A stretch of 64,000 bases of DNA, taken from positions 25,818,501 to 25,882,500 of the forward strand of contig NC_073358.2 in assembly GCF_027580225.2 (NCBI RefSeq). Direction: 5' to 3'. The notes beneath the pieces are model-generated. The model was not told where the DNA came from. It made no database searches and worked only from the letters and a program-made list of their open reading frames with translations. This document shows, one piece after another, positions 58,740 to 64,000 of this stretch. Source of the DNA: Misgurnus anguillicaudatus (taxonomy: Eukaryota > Chordata > Actinopteri > Cypriniformes > Cobitidae). The translations under genes and the position numbers were made by a program. Within the stretch, counting starts at the first letter, position 1, and each line of letters begins with the position of its first letter.

Positions 58740-59700
58740 TGCGAGATAAGTAAATTCAGAGTCACGTTGGTGAGCTCGCTGAGCGCACCGTGGTGTACAC
58801 ATAAAACGCATGAGCGTGCATAATTGAGGCGAGAGAACCTGCGCTCGTAGGGCAGGGACGTCTAAGCTGTACAATCTGACAAACGTAGATGGCGTAGACC
58901 AGCCGGCCGCGTAGCAGATATCAAATATAGATACTCCTGTAGACCAAGTCCATGATGAAGCCAAACTCGCACAGAGTGGGCTCTAACATATAGGACATAG
59001 CTCATAGAGGGGCGTGAGCCAGTGCGATGGTTTCAACGATCCATCTAAATAACCACTGTTAGCAACAGGCATACGTAGTGAGTGATCTGCGAAGCTCACG
59101 AATGGCCGATCTGACTATATGCGGCAGAACGGTTCGTAGCGTGGGATTATACAAATACCATAATAGTGTGAACCCAGGTGCGCCCTCGAGCGCATCGGGA
59201 TGCATATAGGTAGTATTATAGTGCACAGATCGGTGAGCTTTCCAAGCGCGTCGTAAATGTGTATTGACTATAAATTGCACAGGTGAACACTTGGGTACAT
59301 CGTGAATGCATATAGATGAATCAGAGTGTTATAATGCACAGGCCGGCAAGATTCTCGAGTGCGCCGTCATGTGTTCTGATAATAAATTGTGCGCACACGG
59401 GTAAACCCTTCGTGCACCGTGAATGCGTATAGATAAATCAGTGCACAGAACGCGCCGTGAATGTGTGCAGATATGATTGATGAACGTAACGGTGGGCACC
59501 CAACGCACCGTGAACGTACACAGATGAACAACATTGTATGTGTCACAAAGCATAACACAGCCGTACAGGTGAGCTTTTCCAAGCGCATTTTTAGTGTATA
59601 CCGAAATGTTATAGCGTGCATATGTGAGCTTCTCTAAGCGCACGGTGGACGCATATAATTAAAAAGAATATCGTGCATACAGGTGAGCTTACGGGCGCAC
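58740..59700. repeat. Diverged minisatellite inside the DIRS remnant
   Basis: Roughly 60-85-bp units recur, each with GTGAGCTT-CCAAGCGC, then GCACCGTGAATG, then TATAGATGAATCA and a CACAG/GTGCAT end. Clear instances lie near 58768, 59237, 59280, 59400, 59500, 59570, 59626 and 59682. Divergence is high, so the number of units is not certain. Confidence 0.65.
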
Positions 59701-61569
59701 CTTTAATGCAACAAACCTCAGTAGTGCGCGAAGCAGAGATGTCGAAGCTGTAAACTGACAACGTGGACGACGGGGACCAGCCGGCCGTGTCACAAATGTC
59801 AAATGAGAAACCTCTAAGACCATGCTCGAGGAGCTAATCCATACATGGAGTAGACTAACCACGAGTGAGCATTATTGTCACGGGAGGTGGTAACGTCAAC
59901 GATCCATAAATTACCTGTATTGACAGGTGCGCTACTGAGTGATCTGTTACGCAGATGAACAGCTGATCATCTGATGTACGTCAGACGTATCTGTCATACA
60001 GGAACTTGGACAGTTCCAGAGCGCTGTGCCTCGGGCACCGTCCGCATCTGAGAAATGACAGGCTTATGAATAAAGTGAATGGTCGGTCGTTAAAGCATGG
60101 TTCGCTGTTATCACGCCACATAGATATAGGTAGGGGGAGAGAGCCGCCGTGCACGAGCCTCTGTAGTGAGAAGAAAAGTGTTCCACCCACAATTCGCGGT
60201 GGGTTTAGACTTTTTGCTGTCAATAGACAGAATAGATCAGACTTTGCATAAGGACGCCTCGCGAAAGGGGTCCTAAGAGCTCGTGTCAACGTGTCATAAG
60301 GCACGTAATGTAGGTCGTGTCCCACGGATGCAATCTCCGCATGCCCATCGTAACGGGTTAATATGTCTGCATCTTGGTAGTTTAAGCACGAGATGCGTAT
60401 CACTCTGATTGCACATAGCTCAAAAGCAATGCAATGAGTTTATAAAGGAGATGACTCTTTAGCTTGTACAGGGGCGAGATCTCAGTCTGGTTCGGTGAAT
60501 AATGAAACCATCGTAGTTTGCCCGACCGCATTATCACAATAACACGGTCGAGAGTGCTGCAGTGCTAAAATCATCCCCTTAATGGACCATATGTACAGTA
60601 CAAGGTGATTGATATGAGACAAACGGGCGTTCCACGTGCCGAAGGCTGATTGCCGTCGTAAAGCGTGTTCAACCCACAGCAGATGCTGGCGAACTCATAA
60701 TGATAGCACTTCATGCAGCCGTGTGTAACTTAAAGCATGAGCTTCCAGGCCGTCAGCTCGGGGCGGGACCTTTAATCAGTTAAACTGAAGTGGTCTTATG
60801 AACAGAATGCCACGATATTCAGCTTTCTGGGGCTCGTTAGAGGGGTGCGTGGGCCCGTCTTTAACGAGATGCCACGCGTCTGACCGTGAGCGCGCTTTGA
60901 GCTCGCTTTCCGAGCGTAATAAAATGGAATTTATTGTGGCGGGTAGCAATATCTCCGAGTATTGGAGCGGAGCGGAGGTGTGAGCGTCTTCGGATCCGCT
61001 GATATAAATCAGCTATATGGCCGAAAAACGTCATAAACTGCTTGGCTGTAAGCCTTTGAGTGGCTGTCCGGAGAGGGCGCAATGCAAACGCTTGGAGCCA
61101 TGAAAAAGTCTGAGGCTGCCGTCTCTCTAGGAAGAGAAAATAACAGCCGTAAGACCGTGCTCGTTTGCGTCGTCAGTATTGTAGCGGAGAAACTGAGGTG
61201 GGAGAGACTCTGTACAGCCGTGGGGTGTCAATACACAGTATATGGCCAAACCGGGTTTTTTTCGGCAAGCGTCGATACAATTATGGACGGCGGGCCGTGT
61301 GTGCGTATTACTAACTGCTTGTCGGTAAGGCGAAAAAGTGTTTAGAGACACCGTACAGCCGTGGGGTGTCAATACACAGTATAGTAAGCACGGAAATTGC
61401 TCTTAGAGGAATTCAATTCTGTTCGCCACTATAGTGAGGTCGCATAACTGACAGTATTACACAGTATGTTTTGGATAAACAGCTATGGAAAGAAATCAGA
61501 CTCAATATTATTAACAAATACATGCACAGTTATCTGTGAACTGGATGCATGTTACAAATGTATTTTACT

Positions 61570-62190
61570 ATCCACGAACAAATGTCTTTAGATTTGAATA
61601 TGTGAAATTCAGAATTTGAATGAACGTGTATCGATTTGTACAAATGTACAAATACACATGTTTTATTGTGTATTCAAATATCATAATTTGCGCGTGCAAA
61701 AAGGGAGATGTGCATTTGTGGATCAGATGACACGCGTGCATTAATCCCGCTCTGTTCATTTGTATATTGAGACTTTCATTTCGCAGTTTAAAGCATTTTA
61801 TGAGCCAAATACAAACAACTATCAATGAATGAACTAAAAAGATGTCTTTGATTTTGTGTCTGCGAATTTTAATATTTACGTGAATGTGCATCGATTTGTA
61901 CAAACAGAGACATATTTGTGAATTCAGTTGGCATATTTCGTATCATTATTTCACAATTTGTGCACGCAAAAAAGAGGATGCGCATTTGTGGATCAGGCGA
62001 CGCGCGTGCATTAATCCTGTTCTGTTCATACGAGTTTTGAGACTTAAGTTGCGTGGTTTGCATTGAAAGATCCACGAGCACAGATGTGCTATGAAAACAG
62101 TCACCACTAGGTGTCAGTCTAACAGGGTTTCACACATGGCGGTGAATTCTGTTTTCTGTGTTTCCCTTTAGTCTGGTGTTTATTATCTAT
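61570..62190 (+). repeat. ~600-bp repeat, copy 2 of an inverted pair
   Basis: This is the reverse complement of the sequence at 50195-50770, including both internal units and the closing TGTTTCCCTTTAGTCTGGTG. The pair flanks cfap299 exons 1 and 2 and the promoter at an 11-kb spacing. Confidence 0.8.
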
Positions 62191-62904
62191 ATATATTAAA
62201 TGTTTTAATGGCTTGGCTACTGAGATGTGTTTGTGTGTGCATGTATGTAATGTATCTTTATTGTCCTTTAATGGTAAGTCAATTATTTTTACAGTATAAT
62301 TCACTTCATTTTAAAAAGTAATACTTTCATGTATTAAACTATACCATTTATTAAATATTTCATAATTTTCCTATTTTCTATTATTTCTTTTTACCTTATA
62401 TATATAGCCTACGTGTTTGTTCTACAATTATTGTGTTACATGCATAAAAATTAATATGCCCCAGCCCGTTTACATACAAACAACACTTCACATCATGGGT
62501 TTGTGCTATATTTATTAAGAATGTCCACATAATAATTATTAAAACAATTTTATTAAAACAGGTTACAAATAACACCAAAATAGAAAACTGGGGAAAGCAC
62601 GAAACACCCAATAAACTGTATTATATAATACGTTAAATTAGTATTATTTTTTTGTATAAACCATTCAAATCTTTAGTCTTTATAAATATATAAAAACATA
62701 CCGTGATAAAAACGCTACACTAAAGGGAAGGGAACAGACTTTGACAGAACACCAGAAATCAGTTGCTATGCTGTTATCCCCAACGCCAAACAATGTATAA
62801 TCTGATATAGGAGTCTAAATTTTATTAAGATCCTAAATCAGATTATACGTCATTTAAGGTTATGTGAATAATAGCCTATATTTAAGCACTTATAGAATAT
62901 TGTA
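62191..62904. other. AT-rich DNA, nothing recognised
   Basis: No frames, element ends or RNA genes were seen between the inverted repeat and the palindrome. Confidence 0.3.
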
Positions 62905-63663
62905 TTAAAGGAACACGCCCACATTTTGGGAATTTAGCTTATTCACCGTATCCCCCAGAGTTAGATAAGTCCATACATACCTCTCTCATCTCCGTGCGTG
63001 CTGTAACTCTGTCTGACGCAGCCCCCGCTAGCTTAGTTTAGCACAAAGACTGGAAATGCATGGCTCCAGCTAGTATACTGCTCCCAATAAGTGACAAAAT
63101 AACGCGATCATTTTCCTATTTATGTGTTGTGATTTGTATAGTCAAACCGTGTACAAATAACAAGGTGATATGAGACACAGCGATCTTTTAACAGTATACA
63201 TACTGAGAACTATATTCTCTGAAGACGAAGCACTGCCGCATGGGCGGAGTGATTTGCACAACTCTGACCGAATTCTCTGCTCCTCACCAGGGGCTTCTCG
63301 TGTGCTGCGAGCAGATCACTCCGCCCATGCGGCAGTGCTTCGTCTTCAGAGAATATAGTTCTCAGTATGTATACTGTTAAAAGATCGCTGTGTCTCATAT
63401 CACCTTGTTATTTGTACACGGTTTGACTATACAAATCACAACACATAAATAGGAAAATGATCGCGTTATTTTGTCACTTATTGGGAGCAGTATACTAGCT
63501 GGAGCCATGCATTTCCAGTCTTTGTGCTAAGCTAAGCTAGCGGGGGCTGCGTCAGACAGAGTTACAGCACGCACGGAGATGAGAGAGGTATGTATGGACT
63601 TATCTAACTCTGGGGGATACGGTGAATAAGCTAAATTCCCAAAATGTGGGCGTGTTCCTTTAA
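62905..63663. mobile_element. TTAA-flanked near-perfect palindrome (759 bp)
   Basis: The left arm 62905-63253 and right arm 63315-63663 are inverted copies of 349 bp with no length difference and very few substitutions (for example TTAGTTTAGC against the mirror of GCTAAGCTAA). They surround 61 unpaired bases. The ends are TTAA-AGGAACACG and CGTGTTCCT-TTAA. The two opposite frames at 63170-63358 and 63210-63398 begin with the same residues (MRHSDLLTVYIL) because each is read from one arm. Confidence 0.9.
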
Positions 63664-64000
63664 CAAAGTAGCCTACTTATACACACTTTGAAGTGCTGAA
63701 CTGCTGATCGGTTCATAAATTATGAACGAAAACATGATTTATAAACGTACATAATTAGTATGATATAAATTGTAAAAAGTCTGTTGCCTGTTGTTAAAAG
63801 CGCTCCTCAGGCTTCGTCTTTGGGTCGTCAGAGGGATTACTCGCCCGAATATTAACATTTACTAAATTTCCCATCTGCCCGTATTGCGCGCATCGCCTGT
63901 TCTTCATTTGGTGGACTTTATTTATTTCATTTAGATCTTCATTTAGATCTCACCAAACCTGTTCGGTGCGAAGTCTTGCTTTGCCATACGTTGCTGAGTG
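63664..64000. other. Right edge, nothing recognised
   Basis: No coding exon or element end was identified. Confidence 0.3.

Larger units (their letters stand above)
58140..61440 (-). mobile_element. DIRS-type retroelement remnant with recombinase ends
   Basis: The minus-strand frame 58719-58964 encodes MASSWTWSTGVSIFDIC, AAGWSTPSTFVRLY and SLDVPALRAQVL, the C-terminal part of a DIRS tyrosine recombinase with its active-site tyrosine region (RLY). A second, frameshifted copy on the same strand near 59740-59830 reads CDTAGWSPSSTLSVYSFDI. Between and around them is a diverged tandem array. The minus frame 59981-60403 may hold an upstream recombinase piece (KSDLFCL, SLQRLVHG), tentatively. The left boundary carries GTTAC...GTAAC inverted ends. 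CTGTACAGCCGTGGGGTGTC occurs at 61211, and at 61349 with its first T changed to C. No intact RT was recognised. The right limit is approximate. Confidence 0.7.

Noticed and set aside
59981..60403. 140-codon minus-strand frame as a host gene
   Set aside because: It lies within the DIRS remnant. Its only recognisable words look like decayed recombinase, and it has no splice or promoter context.
63170..63398. Two opposite frames beginning with the same MRHSDLL residues, as a conserved gene pair
   Set aside because: They are the two arms of one palindrome read in opposite directions; the identity is a consequence of the inverted repeat.
54927..64000. 3' end of fgf5, expected from mammalian gene order
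   Set aside because: No FGF-like coding block was seen; it may lie beyond the right edge or the order may differ in this fish.
1..64000. tRNA genes or tRNA-derived SINEs
   Set aside because: No clear A-box/B-box pair (GGTTCGAATCC-type) with cloverleaf potential was found by eye.
1..64000. CRISPR arrays, operons or prophage
   Set aside because: No regularly spaced identical repeats with unique spacers. The sequence is plainly a vertebrate intron-rich locus.

Overview
This window looks like nuclear DNA from a cypriniform teleost (zebrafish, carp or loach relative). The reasons are a protein-coding gene split by very large introns, an AT-rich background, and a dense, deeply nested population of DNA transposons and DIRS-type retroelements of kinds I know from cyprinid genomes. 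The species cannot be named from the sequence alone.

One host gene can be supported. It is the 5' half of cfap299 (formerly C4orf22; cilia- and flagella-associated protein 299) on the minus strand. Exon 1 (54780-54890, with the ATG), exon 2 (53083-53204) and exon 3 (15939-16029) join in frame to give 108 codons, roughly the N-terminal half of a protein of about 230 residues. Introns 1 and 2 are 1575 and 37053 bp. Intron 3 runs off the left edge, so the remaining exons lie outside the window. Ten bases upstream of the ATG is a near-consensus RFX X-box, the usual signature of a ciliary gene, and a three-codon upstream ORF starts inside it.

Nearly everything else is mobile DNA. (1) At least ten elements are bounded by TTAA with mirror-image ends (TTAA-AG... 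...CT-TTAA), as expected of piggyBac-like MITEs. They range from a 127-bp hairpin to palindromes of 759 and 909 bp. (2) hAT-type elements are shown by exact 8-bp target duplications at five places (2804-3550, 19704-20197, 22478-23283, 35247-35984, 38553-39400). There is also a hAT transposase C-terminal (dimerisation) remnant at 55650-55915. (3) DIRS-type tyrosine-recombinase retroelements lie at 17747-20290 (+), 40154-42350 (+), 46215-46505 (an end only) and 58140-61440 (-). All are decayed. (4) Several other fold-back MITEs occur, including one whose two arms each carry the start of a THAP zinc finger.

Right of the cfap299 promoter, at 57816-58139, lies a broken piece of a gene from a fish-expanded P-loop GTPase-like family. 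It ends exactly where a DIRS terminal inverted repeat begins. No tRNA, rRNA, CRISPR or bacterial-style operon features were seen. I found no convincing new biological system. The most useful leads are the X-box/uORF arrangement, the DIRS element with a duplicated recombinase end and an embedded minisatellite, the near-perfect palindromes, and the THAP-bearing fold-back.
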